64,000 nucleotides of DNA, from contig NZ_CP040297.1 of NCBI RefSeq assembly GCF_013393945.1, positions 6,290,809-6,354,808 of the forward strand, written 5' to 3'. The notes below the pieces were generated by a model, which worked only from the letters and a program-made list of their open reading frames with translations, was not told the origin of the DNA and ran no database searches. A program made the position numbers and the translations under genes. This document shows, piece by piece, positions 1 to 9,310 of this stretch (its first letter is position 1; each line of letters starts with the position of its first letter). This DNA is from Nostoc sp. TCL26-01. Its GTDB lineage: Bacteria > Cyanobacteriota > Cyanobacteriia > Cyanobacteriales > Nostocaceae.

Positions 1-1
1 A

Positions 2-2962
2 TTAAAGCCTGGGGGAAATGGAAGTGATGATGATTTAGGCACAACAGTGCGCCTTTATCTTAACGAAGTAGAATATCAAGACGAACCAATATCTTGTCTG
101 AAAACACTCAAGAAACTGCTATGGGTTGCAGAGTTTTCAACAGAAGTTTGGGAAGATGACACTTTAAAAGAGAGTTGGGAACCAGGAAAACTGCAACATC
201 CTGATTTGTCTGATCACCAAATTGTTCGTGCAGGTAAATCAGATATTTGGTGGATTAATTATAGAGACAACAGAGAAAAAGGATGTGTTTTATCTGACGG
301 AATTTATACAGAGACTGAATCTGAATTGACGGTAATCAATCTACGCAAGGAACATCTGCCAAAACTGACTGTAGATCGACAAAAAATTGTTGACTTAGAT
401 TTAAGCTGGGTTAAAAAGGAACTGAGCGACGGTTGGGAATCATTAATCAGTTGGGAAGGGCTAACTATTCAATGGTTTTGGCAACTAGAAGTAATATATC
501 TTGATATTGCTATCAAAGTAGTCGATTACTTATGCCGAAATCAAGCATCTGTGAAATTAAAAGGTGATAGTAGTTGGAATCAAAGATCATACTATTCTCT
601 GTCTGATTATCCAGAACTTATCGGTTGGAGTTATCAGGATACCAATATACCAATTTATAAAATTGGAATTTGTGTAATAGATGGTTTTATTGCACACTTT
701 ATGTTAAAAAATAAAAAGGAAACTAAATTAAATTCATATGATATAAAGGATATCAAAAATATTGCTCCTTTGTGGGTAGTTTTACATCGGATTGCGACTT
801 TACATCAATATGGTTTAGAAATACCACCGTTTTTACAAGAAACCATAAAAGCTTTCAAGGCTCATGACCAACTTAAAGTAATATTTCCAGGAGATGAATT
901 TTGTTTTAATGCTTCTGCTGGTAAGGAAGATGAAACAGAAAGGTATCAGTCTGCTTTAGATATTTTATTACTGGGAACACATAAATTAAGTGAATCAGTA
1001 GCAGATATGCTGCAACGGTTAGAGCGATTTTACCCTCTTTTTGATTTAGATCGTTTGGAGCTAAAGAAGATATCCCATATTGATATAGAAACTGTAAAAG
1101 ATTTAATTCCTAGCCAAGAAGATTTACGTCTTCTGTCCAAAAATCTCTATGGTCAAAGTCCTTGGGTAGAAGAAACAATACCTTTGAGACATATATGGTT
1201 AGCAGCAGCAAAGTTAAAGAAACCAGTTGAGGAAATTTATCAACAGCTAGAAAAATTTCAGCCATTAGGGTGGAAACTACCACAAGTTGATTCCAAGGCA
1301 GTCAAAAATTTAATTATTAGTGAAGAAGATTTACGTCTTCTGTCCCAATCTCTCAATGGTGAAAGTCCTTGGTTAGAAGAGAAAATACCTTTTACACATC
1401 TGCTAGTAGCAGCAAGAAAGTTAGAAAAACCAGTTGGGGAAATTCATCAACAGCTAGAAAAATTTCAGCCATTAGGGTGGAAACTACCACAAGTTGATTC
1501 CAAGGCAGTCAAAAATTTAATTATTAGTGAAGAAGATTTACGTCTTCTGTCCCAATCTCTCAATGGTGAAAGTCCTTGGTTAGAAGAGAAAATACCTTTG
1601 ACACATCTGCTAGTAGCAGCAAGAAAGTTAGAAAAACCAGTTGGGGAAATTCATCAACGCCTAAAAAAATTTCAACCATTAGGATGGAAACTACCGCAAG
1701 TTGATTCAAAGGTAGTCAAAAACTTAATTATCAGCGAAGAAGATTTACTTCTTCTGTCCCAATATCTCAATGGTGAAAGTCCTTGGTTGGAAGAAAAAAT
1801 ACCTTTGATACATCTGCTGGAAGCAGCCGCAAATTTAGAGAAACCAGTTGCAGAAATTCGTCAAGGTTTAGAAAAATTTGAGAAATTAGGTTGGCAACTA
1901 CCGCCATATAATTCTGTAATGGAAGATTTAATTCCTAGTCAAGAAGATTTAAGCCTTTTGTCTCAATCTCTGAATGGTGCAAGTCCTTGGGTAGAAGATA
2001 TCATACCTTTGAGAAATGTGGTGATAGGCGCAGCAAGGTTTCGGAAATCAGTTGGGGAAATTCTTCAACAGCTAGAAAAATTTCAGCTATTGGGTTGGAA
2101 GATACCACCTAATTACATAAATATCAGTGAAAGTTTAATTCCTAATCAAGAGGATTTACCTCTTTTGTCACCATATTTAGATGTTCATTTTTTTGAGATA
2201 GAAGAAAATATAACTTCTAGTAATATTTTCAGAGCAGCAAAAAGATTGGATAAGCCAGTAGCAGATGTTTATGAGGAATTTAAAAAATTTCAAGTATTAG
2301 GCTTCCAATTACCAGATATAAATTTAGAGTGTGCGGAAGCAAATAGTTTAATTCCTTCTGACAATGATTTTATTCTTGTTTCTAAAGAGTTAGATTCGTA
2401 TTCCGACGATTTTTATGATGAGAAAATACCTGCTGTTCATTTGTTACGAGTATCAGCAAAATTGAATAGATCAGTGGGAGATGTATTTAAGCGATCGCAA
2501 GTCTTAGCTGAAGTGTTGAACCTAGAACTACCGCCAGTAAAATTAAATTTATTAGAGGATTGGATCGTCTCGCTTAGAGATATTCTTATCCTATCAGAAA
2601 ACCTTAATGCAGTGGAACCTTGGATTGAAGATAGTTTTTCACTCATGCACGTAATTCAATTCTCAGCCCGCTTTAATGAACCATTAAGAGAGACAATAGA
2701 TTATCTGCAAAAATTTGAAGCAGTAGGATTCAATCTACCCAAGGTTGATTTCCAACTTATTTCAGACAATTTTACTCCCAGTCTCAAGGATTTGATTGCT
2801 GTTTCACAAGATTTAGATGGAATAAAACCTTGGATTCAAGGTGATGTTACTGAAGATCACCTAACCAAAGCTACAAGTAAACTCAAAGAGTCAAGAGAAC
2901 AGATTTTAGGGCGATTAAAACCTTTTTCTCTGTTGTTGAGGTTCCATCAGCCTGAAGAATAG
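2..2962 (+). CDS. large 69-residue-repeat protein, probable wHTH/HSP90-associated conflict protein (5' end missing)
   Basis: The frame is open from the first bases with no stop before the GTG at 47, so the true start lies outside the window and 986 residues are visible. The N-terminal ~300 residues (Trp-rich, e.g. WWINYRD, WESLISWEGLTIQWFW) carry no motif I can name with certainty; the layout resembles the segment that follows an HSP90-like ATPase domain in cyanobacterial wHTH proteins. From about 1100 to 2940 there are nine units of the pattern LIPSQEDLxLLSxxLNGxSPWxEExIPLxHLLxAAxKLxKPVxEIxQxLEKFxxLGWKLP, spaced 69 residues (207 bp) in the core, with a partial unit before them (near 950-1050). 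Units starting near 1300 and 1510 are almost identical in DNA, which indicates recent duplication. Related repeats are found in predicted bacterial conflict systems as small winged-helix domains. That assignment is from memory of the family, not from a search. Confidence 0.6.
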   Translation, partial: LKPGGNGSDDDLGTTVRLYLNEVEYQDEPISCLKTLKKLLWVAEFSTEVWEDDTLKESWEPGKLQHPDLSDHQIVRAGKSDIWWINYRDNREKGCVLSDGIYTETESELTVINLRKEHLPKLTVDRQKIVDLDLSWVKKELSDGWESLISWEGLTIQWFWQLEVIYLDIAIKVVDYLCRNQASVKLKGDSSWNQRSYYSLSDYPELIGWSYQDTNIPIYKIGICVIDGFIAHFMLKNKKETKLNSYDIKDIKNIAPLWVVLHRIATLHQYGLEIPPFLQETIKAFKAHDQLKVIFPGDEFCFNASAGKEDETERYQSALDILLLGTHKLSESVADMLQRLERFYPLFDLDRLELKKISHIDIETVKDLIPSQEDLRLLSKNLYGQSPWVEETIPLRHIWLAAAKLKKPVEEIYQQLEKFQPLGWKLPQVDSKAVKNLIISEEDLRLLSQSLNGESPWLEEKIPFTHLLVAARKLEKPVGEIHQQLEKFQPLGWKLPQVDSKAVKNLIISEEDLRLLSQSLNGESPWLEEKIPLTHLLVAARKLEKPVGEIHQRLKKFQPLGWKLPQVDSKVVKNLIISEEDLLLLSQYLNGESPWLEEKIPLIHLLEAAANLEKPVAEIRQGLEKFEKLGWQLPPYNSVMEDLIPSQEDLSLLSQSLNGASPWVEDIIPLRNVVIGAARFRKSVGEILQQLEKFQLLGWKIPPNYINISESLIPNQEDLPLLSPYLDVHFFEIEENITSSNIFRAAKRLDKPVADVYEEFKKFQVLGFQLPDINLECAEANSLIPSDNDFILVSKELDSYSDDFYDEKIPAVHLLRVSAKLNRSVGDVFKRSQVLAEVLNLELPPVKLNLLEDWIVSLRDILILSENLNAVEPWIEDSFSLMHVIQFSARFNEPLRETIDYLQKFEAVGFNLPKVDFQLISDNFTPSLKDLIAVSQDLDGIKPWIQGDVTEDHLTKATSKLKESREQILGRLKPFSLLLRFHQPEE

Positions 2963-3029
2963 CAGCCAATAAAACCTTGTGAAAGTTTGGTTAACATAGA
3001 TTTACATAGTTTTATTTTGAGTGTGCGCG

Positions 3030-3629
3030 ATGTCTGATGACAAGTCGCTGGATGGTTCACAGCTTGATATCAATCATGCTTATGTAATTTTGGGGTTAAA
3101 ACCTGGTGCATCCCAGGTGCAAGTCAAGCAAGCGTACCGCCAGATGGTAAAAACTTGGCATCCCGATCGCTTTTTTGATGCACGGCAAAAACAGCAGGCT
3201 GAGGAGAAGATTAAACAAATCAATATTGCTTACAATCTACTCAAATCGGTAACTCCAGCCACTGAACCACCAGTGTCCCCTCCCAAGGAAAAGACTGTAA
3301 AAGTATCTGTCAATCGCTGGGATGGGGAAACTTTTTATAACTATGGTGTGGAAAGTGCGACGAAGGGAGAATATGAAGAAGCGATCGCCTACTTCACACA
3401 AGCAATTAGCCTCAACCCTAATTATGTCGATGCTTACAAATATCGGGGATTAGTTTGTTCACAATTGGGATATGAATATCGAGCCACTTCAGATTTAAAT
3501 AAAGCTGCACAGTTAGAAGGTAAAATGCCCAAATTTGCTAATTATACCTCATCTAGATATAAAGCTAAACCAATATCTTTCAGAGTCAGGTTATGTCAAA
3601 AAATTAAAAGATTTTTGCGAATCAATTGA
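3030..3629 (+). CDS. J-domain protein with TPR repeats
   Basis: A 199-residue protein. Residues ~15-70 form a J domain (AYVILGLKPGASQVQVKQAY, then the HPDRF motif that stimulates DnaK ATPase). A proline-rich linker (PPVSPPKEK) leads to a TPR segment at ~105-165 (YNYGVESATKGEYEEAIAYF, then SLNPNYVDAYKYRG). The C-terminus is basic. This is a co-chaperone-like protein of a type common in cyanobacteria, presumably cytosolic, recruiting Hsp70 to an unknown client. I chose ATG 3030 over GTG 3021, nine bases upstream in the same frame; neither has a strong ribosome-binding site. It follows the repeat protein by only ~70 bp on the same strand, so the two could be co-transcribed. A second J-TPR protein lies at 5866. 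Confidence 0.8.
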   Translation: MSDDKSLDGSQLDINHAYVILGLKPGASQVQVKQAYRQMVKTWHPDRFFDARQKQQAEEKIKQINIAYNLLKSVTPATEPPVSPPKEKTVKVSVNRWDGETFYNYGVESATKGEYEEAIAYFTQAISLNPNYVDAYKYRGLVCSQLGYEYRATSDLNKAAQLEGKMPKFANYTSSRYKAKPISFRVRLCQKIKRFLRIN

Positions 3630-3954
3630 TCATGGGAATGGGTACTTGAAAATTCTGCTGCTTGGTGATGTACATTTCGTTGCAGTCAGAGTCTAGAGCA
3701 TATCTCATCTGAACTCATAACTCACTACTGCCATAAATCAAAAATCAAATAAAATGTTCCCTGCTGTTTAATTATTTCATGAAGATACTGTTAAACATTG
3801 ATATATTAATATAAATTTATTGACTGAAAATATTAAGACATTTATTCATTGTGTCAAATGTGAATGTGGCACAATTCATAGATGATTTCTCGAAATTTTT
3901 TAATTAGAATATGTATATATCATTACTAATATAAGAGCCTGTTGGAGGGCTGCT
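3630..3954. promoter_or_regulatory. AT-rich leader with candidate operator
   Basis: No gene is seen in these 325 bases. The region is AT-rich and precedes a secreted-protein gene with a strong GGAGG at 3944. An imperfect inverted repeat, ATTGTGTCA (3848-3856), ten-base spacer, TGGCACAAT (3867-3875), lies about 80 bp upstream of the start. It matches itself in 8 of 9 positions and could bind a dimeric regulator; the factor is unknown. Confidence 0.3.
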
Positions 3955-4446
3955 ATGAAAAACTGTCGCCCCCGACTTCATTTGAAAGGCGGTTGGCTTT
4001 TAGCGATACTTGCTACTGTAATTGCTACACCAGCGATCGCCCAAACAGCGAACTTTGGTACATTCAAGTTATCACTAGGGTTTCCCCCATCCCAGGGAAC
4101 ACTATCTGGTTACACAGGTGGTTCTTTCTCTTTGTCAGCAATGAGTAACCGCGATCGCGATCGCAAACCTTGTATTGGCTTTGCTGATCCCAAGCCAGAC
4201 CATATCATGATTCTCGAAAAAGATTTCCCTCGTCTGAAATTATTAATCAATAGTGGCGGTAACGATACTACCTTATTGATTCAAGGGCCAGACAACACAA
4301 CCATTCGTTGTGGTGATGATACAGGTAAAAACAAAGACGCTAGCATTGACGATCGCAATTGGCCAGAAGGGACTTATCGAATTTGGGTAGGTACATTCAA
4401 CTCTGGAGTTAAGCGTAACTACACTTTGACAGTACAGCAACCGTAA
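3955..4446 (+). CDS. secreted protein, pre-peptidase C-terminal-like
   Basis: A 163-residue protein preceded by GGAGG 7 bases before ATG. Residues 1-29 are a classical signal peptide: basic start (MKNCRPRLHLKGG), hydrophobic core (WLLAILATVIATPAIA) and AxA cleavage before QTANF. The mature part is a small beta-rich domain with two cysteines (KPCIGF and TIRCGDD) that could form a disulfide, and the ending RIWVGTFNSGVKRNYTLTVQ resembles pre-peptidase C-terminal (PPC-like) beta sandwiches. It is probably periplasmic or extracellular. No catalytic motif is visible. It stands alone, with its own AT-rich promoter region, and converges on the gene at 4497-5030. Function not known. Confidence 0.7.
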   Translation: MKNCRPRLHLKGGWLLAILATVIATPAIAQTANFGTFKLSLGFPPSQGTLSGYTGGSFSLSAMSNRDRDRKPCIGFADPKPDHIMILEKDFPRLKLLINSGGNDTTLLIQGPDNTTIRCGDDTGKNKDASIDDRNWPEGTYRIWVGTFNSGVKRNYTLTVQQP

Positions 4447-4496
4447 ATTAATGATGAGAGAGTGTTTAAGAAGCTATGCTGAGAAACATTCTCTTT

Positions 4497-5030
4497 TTAA
4501 AATCGCAGAAAATACATCAACTGTGCGATCGCTTCCCCTGAAAGCTGTAATCTTCGCTGGAAATCAGCTAGGTTACGGTAGTTTCCCAGTGACAAGCGAT
4601 TTTGCACTACAGCTTGAGCAAGAGACGCATCTATAAATGGTATTTGGGTTAACTGTTCAACGGATGATGTGTTGGGATTAATTAAGTCTGACGAATGAAC
4701 TAGAGATTCTTGATCGTAGTAGCTAAAATTCAGTAAAGGTTTTAATGGTTCTAATCGTGGTGCGGGTAAACCCAGAGCCGCAGCCACATCTTCTATACAA
4801 TAAAATTTTAACCCAGAACGGGAAAGTTCTACTAGCGATCGCGCCTGATGAATTGACAACCCCGGTAAACGTAACCAATCATCCACCGTTGCTTGATTAG
4901 CATCAATACAAATCCCCAATTGCGCCGCCATCTGCATCTCTTCCCCAGACTGTAATCGATAATAGGGGTCATTCAGCAACTTGGCACGCAATTTTTGTAA
5001 CCGAGAATTCCAAGGTAGCCAGTTAGTCAT
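4497..5030 (-). CDS. ComEA-like helix-hairpin-helix protein
   Basis: A 177-residue protein with two helix-hairpin-helix-like segments: NQATVDDWLRLPGLSIHQAR (~45-64) and NPNTSSVEQLTQIPFIDASL (~118-137), each in the ComEA/photosystem II PsbU style 'N-A-x-x-x-x-L-x-x-L-P-G-I'. These bind DNA non-specifically or mediate protein contacts. No signal peptide is seen, so it is probably cytosolic, unlike true ComEA. The ATG lies inside the short tandem repeat array that follows (reading ATGACTAAC), so the repeat supplies the start codon. Cyanobacterial genomes commonly carry such a conserved protein; its role is not established. Confidence 0.7.
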   Translation of the reverse strand: MTNWLPWNSRLQKLRAKLLNDPYYRLQSGEEMQMAAQLGICIDANQATVDDWLRLPGLSIHQARSLVELSRSGLKFYCIEDVAAALGLPAPRLEPLKPLLNFSYYDQESLVHSSDLINPNTSSVEQLTQIPFIDASLAQAVVQNRLSLGNYRNLADFQRRLQLSGEAIAQLMYFLRF

Positions 5031-5236
5031 TGGTCATTAGTCAATGGTCAATGGTCAATGGTCAATGGTCATTAGTCAATAGTCATTAGTCATTAGTCAT
5101 CACTCCCTCACTCTTTTCTCAGCACGGGCTAAACGCCCCGCTACCGCTAACAGCACTCAGCACTCACTCTCTCACTCCCTCACTCTTTACTCTTTACTCA
5201 GCACTCAGTACTCCCTTACTCCCTTCTTTTCCTACT
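5028..5236. repeat. short tandem repeat cluster (TGACCAT/ACTCCCTC types)
   Basis: Tandem heptamer-like units (GTCAATGGTCAATGGTCAAT) run from 5028 to ~5100, followed by ACTCCCTC and CAGCACT repeats. A 41-bp stretch at 5119-5159 recurs without change at 48872-48912. This is the STRR class of the Anabaena/Nostoc group. The array separates two minus-strand genes. Confidence 0.85.
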
Positions 5237-5241
5237 CTTCA

Positions 5242-5616
5242 TTAAGAAATTTGATCTAGCAATTGACGGCGCTTTTGTTCAAATTCATATTCGGAAATTA
5301 AGCCATCTTGGCGTAGTGTATCTAGTTCACGTAGAGCATCAGCGATCGCTCCTACTTGGTTAACTATATACGGGGATTGTTTGATTGGTGACTTACCCAT
5401 ATTAAAATTGCGATCAAATGCTTCTTCGTCTTGAGCTAAGTACCAAACTGCCTCTATTGCACTAGCTACTTTGGGAATAGGTGTCCAAGAGAGTGCAAAA
5501 TATAACATACCCCAAAGTGGCTGTCCTAAATAGAACTTGTGCCATCCAGAAATACTCACCGTTCCGGCGAAAGCTAAAACCGCCGCAATACTCCGACTTT
5601 TACGCTTAGTTAACAT
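5242..5616 (-). CDS. TM2 domain protein with C-terminal SHOCT motif
   Basis: A 124-residue membrane protein. After a basic start (MLTKRKSRS) come two hydrophobic segments around a polar turn: IAAVLAFAGTVSISGWHKFY and QPLWGMLYFALSWTPIPKVA, the TM2 arrangement. The C-terminal ~30 residues (LRELDTLRQDGLISEYEFEQ, then KRRQLLDQI) match the short SHOCT oligomerisation motif. I chose the ATG at 5616, which has AAGGG just upstream and starts at the basic segment. A start at 5688 would add 24 residues that run through a HIP1 site and look non-coding. The protein is probably in the cytoplasmic membrane; function unknown. Confidence 0.7.
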   Translation of the reverse strand: MLTKRKSRSIAAVLAFAGTVSISGWHKFYLGQPLWGMLYFALSWTPIPKVASAIEAVWYLAQDEEAFDRNFNMGKSPIKQSPYIVNQVGAIADALRELDTLRQDGLISEYEFEQKRRQLLDQIS

Positions 5617-5751
5617 ATCCCTTATAAATAAATCTACAGTTACCAAATTATTGATCATCAAACAGCGATCGCCGCAATCCACAGTCATAAAACTAACGAA
5701 AAAGCCTCATGTCTTCCACCTCCATACCCCTGTTTTTCAACTGACCACCAA

Positions 5752-5826
5752 TTCTTCCCATAAAAACCCCAATCCCCAGTACCCAATCCCCAATCCCCAA
5801 TCCCCAGTACCCAATCCCTATTCTCC
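5752..5826. repeat. CCCCAATCCCCAGTACC tandem repeat
   Basis: Direct repeats of CCCAATCCCCAATCCCCAGT type fill most of the gap between the TM2 gene and the divergent J-TPR gene. Same repeat class as the GGGGACTGGGGACT arrays near 19985 and 23610, read on the other strand. Confidence 0.8.
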
Positions 5827-5865
5827 GATGCTATCTTAAAGTTTTCATCTGCAAACGCTACTAAA

Positions 5866-6819
5866 ATGTCACAGACTTTCCTCCACACAGAATGGCTGAA
5901 CAAATTATCTGATCCCTTTGCTGTGCTAGGAGTTGCGGTGACAGCAGATGAACGCCGCATTCTGAACCGTTATCATGTTTTAGCCAAGCTACTCCATCCT
6001 GATCGCTATACCCATAGCAATAATTTAGACAAAACATTAGCGACTGCCATATTTACTCGCTTAATCAACCCTGCTCATGAGCAATTGAAGCACAAATCAG
6101 AGCGTAATCATCTAGTCGCCACACTGCGTTCAGAAGCGATCGCTCAAAAAAAACAGGCTATGTTTGTCGAAGGTTCTGTAGCTAGAAAACTTGTCTCAAT
6201 GTCTGCACGAGAGGCAGAATTATATTATGAAGAAGCGATCGCCTCTTATGCAGAAGCTCAATACAAATCTTTTTCAAGAAGTTATCACATAACTCAACAA
6301 ATCATTACACTCAACTTGGTTTATTTGTGCATACAGAAACCAGAATCAATGATTCTGCAAGTCAACACACCTGCAAAACTCAAAACGCCACCTCAGTCAG
6401 TAGAAATAGAATCAACACCACATCAGAAAACTAGTGTCCAACCAGCCTTAATTAACTACGCTCAACGTCACTACCAGCGTGCCATTCAATACGCTAAACA
6501 AGGTAACTGGGCTTTGGCCGTGCCAGAACTTAGGGATGCGATTAAGCTAGAACCAAATAATAGTGATTACTATGCCTTGTTAGGGTTTGTCCATTTGCGA
6601 CAGAATTTTCTAGGCATGGCAAAAGTTTATACACGCCACGCATTGAAACTCAACCCAAAACAGCCATTAGCATTAAAATACAGTGCTGAGATGAAAATTA
6701 ACCTCAATGAAAACACTCATCCCAAATCCATTGCTAAAGCAGTTGGTATCGCCGCCATGTTGAGTAAGTTTGTTAGCGCAATAGAACTTAACGCTAGTCA
6801 AGTGTTGAAATCTCGGTAA
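5866..6819 (+). CDS. J-domain and TPR protein
   Basis: A 317-residue protein. Residues ~13-80 form a divergent J domain (DPFAVLGVAVTADERRILNR, then LLHPDRYTHS with the HPD motif). The middle ~130-200 is low in motifs. Residues ~200-280 carry TPR-like helices (HYQRAIQYAKQGNWALAVPE, then IKLEPNNSDYYALLGFVHLR). It is a cytosolic co-chaperone-type protein, similar in plan to the one at 3030 but with weak sequence similarity outside the domains. It ends about 110 bp before the DUF1825 gene on the same strand. Confidence 0.8.
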   Translation: MSQTFLHTEWLNKLSDPFAVLGVAVTADERRILNRYHVLAKLLHPDRYTHSNNLDKTLATAIFTRLINPAHEQLKHKSERNHLVATLRSEAIAQKKQAMFVEGSVARKLVSMSAREAELYYEEAIASYAEAQYKSFSRSYHITQQIITLNLVYLCIQKPESMILQVNTPAKLKTPPQSVEIESTPHQKTSVQPALINYAQRHYQRAIQYAKQGNWALAVPELRDAIKLEPNNSDYYALLGFVHLRQNFLGMAKVYTRHALKLNPKQPLALKYSAEMKINLNENTHPKSIAKAVGIAAMLSKFVSAIELNASQVLKSR

Positions 6820-6931
6820 AAAACCGTACTTAGACCGAAGCTTGTGTTGGAGATGAATCCCCTAGACTAGAATTAAAAGAGAGGCAAAACTGTAAGTTGC
6901 TGAGTCTTATTACTCAGCCGAGTAGAGGCAC

Positions 6932-7255
6932 ATGGGATTCTTTGACTCTGAGATAGTTCAGCAAGAAGCGAAGCAGTTGTTTGAAGATTATCAAGCACTG
7001 ATTAAACTAGGCAACAGCTACGGCAAATTTGACCGTGAAGGCAAAAAGCTATTCATCGAGCAGATGGAAGCAATGATGGATCGTTATCGTATCTTTATGA
7101 AACGGTTCGAGCTTTCCGAAGATTTTATGGCACAAATGACCGTAGAGCAATTAAAAACTCAATTAAACCAGTTTGGCATCACTCCCCAACAGATGTTTGA
7201 GCAAATGAATATGACTCTACAAAGAATGAAAAATGAGCTAGAGAAGCAGACTTAA
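6932..7255 (+). CDS. DUF1825 family protein
   Basis: A 107-residue, entirely helical, charged protein (MGFFDSEIVQQEAKQLFEDY at the start). I recognise it as the cyanobacterial DUF1825 family: small, conserved in cyanobacteria, function unknown. The Met-rich middle (EQMEAMMDRYRIFMKRFELS) and the C-terminal MTLQRMKNELEKQ suggest a coiled coil. There is no signal peptide and no membrane segment. Its ribosome-binding site is weak (AGAGG at ~7 bases). The gene is followed directly by a repeat cluster and converges on the penicillin-binding protein gene. Confidence 0.8.
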   Translation: MGFFDSEIVQQEAKQLFEDYQALIKLGNSYGKFDREGKKLFIEQMEAMMDRYRIFMKRFELSEDFMAQMTVEQLKTQLNQFGITPQQMFEQMNMTLQRMKNELEKQT

Positions 7256-7390
7256 GAGGGGATAGGTGATAGGTGATAGGGAGCAGAGAAGCAGAGGGGC
7301 AGAGGGGCAGGGGAGCAGAGGAGAATAATTAATCAATACTCATTACTCAGCACTCATCACTCCCTCACTCCCTCACTCCCTCACTCCCTA
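7256..7390. repeat. mixed short tandem repeats
   Basis: Units of GATAGGTGATAGGTGATAGG, GGGGCAGAGGGGCAG and CACTCCCTCACTCCCTCACT lie between two convergent genes. No stable terminator hairpin with a T-run is obvious here. Confidence 0.8.
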
Positions 7391-9310
7391 ATTTGACTTA
7401 GGACGAGTAAACTGCGAAGGTGGCTTGAATTTTTCTACGGGGACACCTTTGAGCGCTTTCGTCATAAAATCGCGCCAGATGGGGGCCACCATCACACCAC
7501 CAGTTGCACCACTGGCTAATTGTCTATTGTCGTCTCTACCTACCCAGACAGCAGTGGTCAACTGTGGTACTGTACCCACAAACCAGATATCTTTTTCTGA
7601 TGAAGTTGTACCCGTTTTACCAGCAGCAGGACGGCCGATAGCAGCATTCTTACCTGTACCTTCAGTAATAACTGACTCCATCGTATTAATAATGGCAGCT
7701 GATGCCCAAGGATCTAATACTTGCTGGGGTTTAGGTGTATTATCTAACAATACATTACCGCTACTGTCGGTGACACGAGCAATAATTGTCGATGGTGACT
7801 GCCAACCATAGTTAGCAAAGGTAGCATAAGCACTAGCCATTTCCATTGGAGTCATACCAATAGCACCCAAGGGTAAAGAACTTACAGGCTCCATCGGACT
7901 CATAATTCCTAGAGTTCGGCAAGTTTCAATTACCTTATTCATCCCCACAGATTTACCCAGCTTAATTACCGGGATGTTACGCGACTGTGCTAGGGCCGTG
8001 CGAATCGACATCGCGCCCTTAAATGAACCATCGTAGTTTCTGGGATAATACCAACCATCTCCATCTCGATAACTAACAGGAGCATCTACCACTGTGGAGT
8101 CTGGTGCAAACCTACCACTAGCGAAAGCCGTGTAGTAAACAAATGGTTTAAAAGAAGATCCTGGCTGACGCTGGGCTTGGGTTGCTCGGTTAAATTCGCT
8201 AGCTTTTGAGTCTACACCACCGACCAAAGCTTTAACAAAATGCGTCCGGGGGTCAATGGCTACCAAAGCAATTTGGTTTTTGCTCAAACCTTGCCCAAGT
8301 AAAGTTTTATGCCATTTTTTGACCGTATCTTCTGCCATGATTTGAAAGTCAGCATCAACCGTAGTTTGCACCCGCATCCCACCTTTCAATAGAGCATCCC
8401 GGCCAAACTTTTTAGCTAATTCCTGAGCGACGGTGTTACTGACATAGGGTAAAGCACTACCTTGGAAGGAACGAATTTTACCCAGTTTAATTTCTTGTTT
8501 GAGCGCATCATCATGTTCTTGCTGGGTAATCCAGCCGAGTTCCAGCATCCGCCCTAATACTTCTTTTTGTTTTTGTTTCGCCAGTTTCATGCTGACAAAT
8601 GGGCTAAATTCTTCTGGTGCTTGAATTAACCCGGCCATCATCGCTGACTCACCCAAAGTTAAAAACTCAGATGATTTATTAAAATAACTGCGGGCGGCTG
8701 TCTGCACGCCGTAATTATTATGACCCCAATAAACTTGATTGAGGTACATTTCTAAAATTTGGTCTTTGGTGAGGATTTGCTCTAAGCGAATCGCTAAGAC
8801 TCCCTCGGCTAATTTCCGTGTAAAAGCCCGTTTCCGAGACAAGAACAAGTTTTTTACCAACTGCATGGTGACAGTAGAGCCACCTTCTTTGACACCACCA
8901 GCTACGGCGTTGACAATTACCGCACGTCCAACGCCAGTTGGATTAATGCCGTGGTGATAGTAGAAATGACCATCTTCGCTGGCTAGTACAGCCCGTTTCA
9001 GATTAGGGGAGATTTTATCTAAAGGAACAACTTCGCGGTTGGCTTCACCGTGGACACTCGCCAACAGTTTGCCTTTGATGTCATAGATGTAAGTTGTTTC
9101 TGACGGGAAAAAGTTACGTAATTGTCTGACATCTGGTAAATTACGGAAACTGATAGCCAAGCCTACCAGCCCTCCGGCTACAATAGAACTTGCCAGCATC
9201 GTAATTGACAACAGAGTCCCGCCAGCTACCTGACCGACTCCTTTGAAAAACTCAAATCCAGGCGAAGTCCGACGCTGCGGTTGCTTTTCTTCAAAAGTCC
9301 TAGACGACAC
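7388..9310 (-). CDS. class A penicillin-binding protein (PBP1A family)
   Basis: A 640-residue bifunctional peptidoglycan synthase. A single transmembrane anchor at ~28-55 (VAGGTLLSITMLASSIVAGG) is followed by the GT51 glycosyltransferase with ASEDGHFYYHHG (catalytic Glu near 112), GGSTVTMQLVKNL and EMYLNQVYWG. The transpeptidase domain has the serine box PGSSFKPF (near residue 385), the SRN motif and the KTGTTSSEKD box (near 565). It polymerises lipid II glycan chains and cross-links stem peptides in the periplasm. All key motifs are intact and the length is usual for cyanobacterial PBP1A-type proteins, which exist in several copies per Anabaena genome. It is divergent from tyrS. Confidence 0.93.
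   Translation of the reverse strand: MSSRTFEEKQPQRRTSPGFEFFKGVGQVAGGTLLSITMLASSIVAGGLVGLAISFRNLPDVRQLRNFFPSETTYIYDIKGKLLASVHGEANREVVPLDKISPNLKRAVLASEDGHFYYHHGINPTGVGRAVIVNAVAGGVKEGGSTVTMQLVKNLFLSRKRAFTRKLAEGVLAIRLEQILTKDQILEMYLNQVYWGHNNYGVQTAARSYFNKSSEFLTLGESAMMAGLIQAPEEFSPFVSMKLAKQKQKEVLGRMLELGWITQQEHDDALKQEIKLGKIRSFQGSALPYVSNTVAQELAKKFGRDALLKGGMRVQTTVDADFQIMAEDTVKKWHKTLLGQGLSKNQIALVAIDPRTHFVKALVGGVDSKASEFNRATQAQRQPGSSFKPFVYYTAFASGRFAPDSTVVDAPVSYRDGDGWYYPRNYDGSFKGAMSIRTALAQSRNIPVIKLGKSVGMNKVIETCRTLGIMSPMEPVSSLPLGAIGMTPMEMASAYATFANYGWQSPSTIIARVTDSSGNVLLDNTPKPQQVLDPWASAAIINTMESVITEGTGKNAAIGRPAAGKTGTTSSEKDIWFVGTVPQLTTAVWVGRDDNRQLASGATGGVMVAPIWRDFMTKALKGVPVEKFKPPSQFTRPKSN

Noticed and set aside
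4451..4636. 61-codon frame after the secreted protein
   Set aside because: It runs antisense to the end of the HhH protein gene and has no supporting motif.
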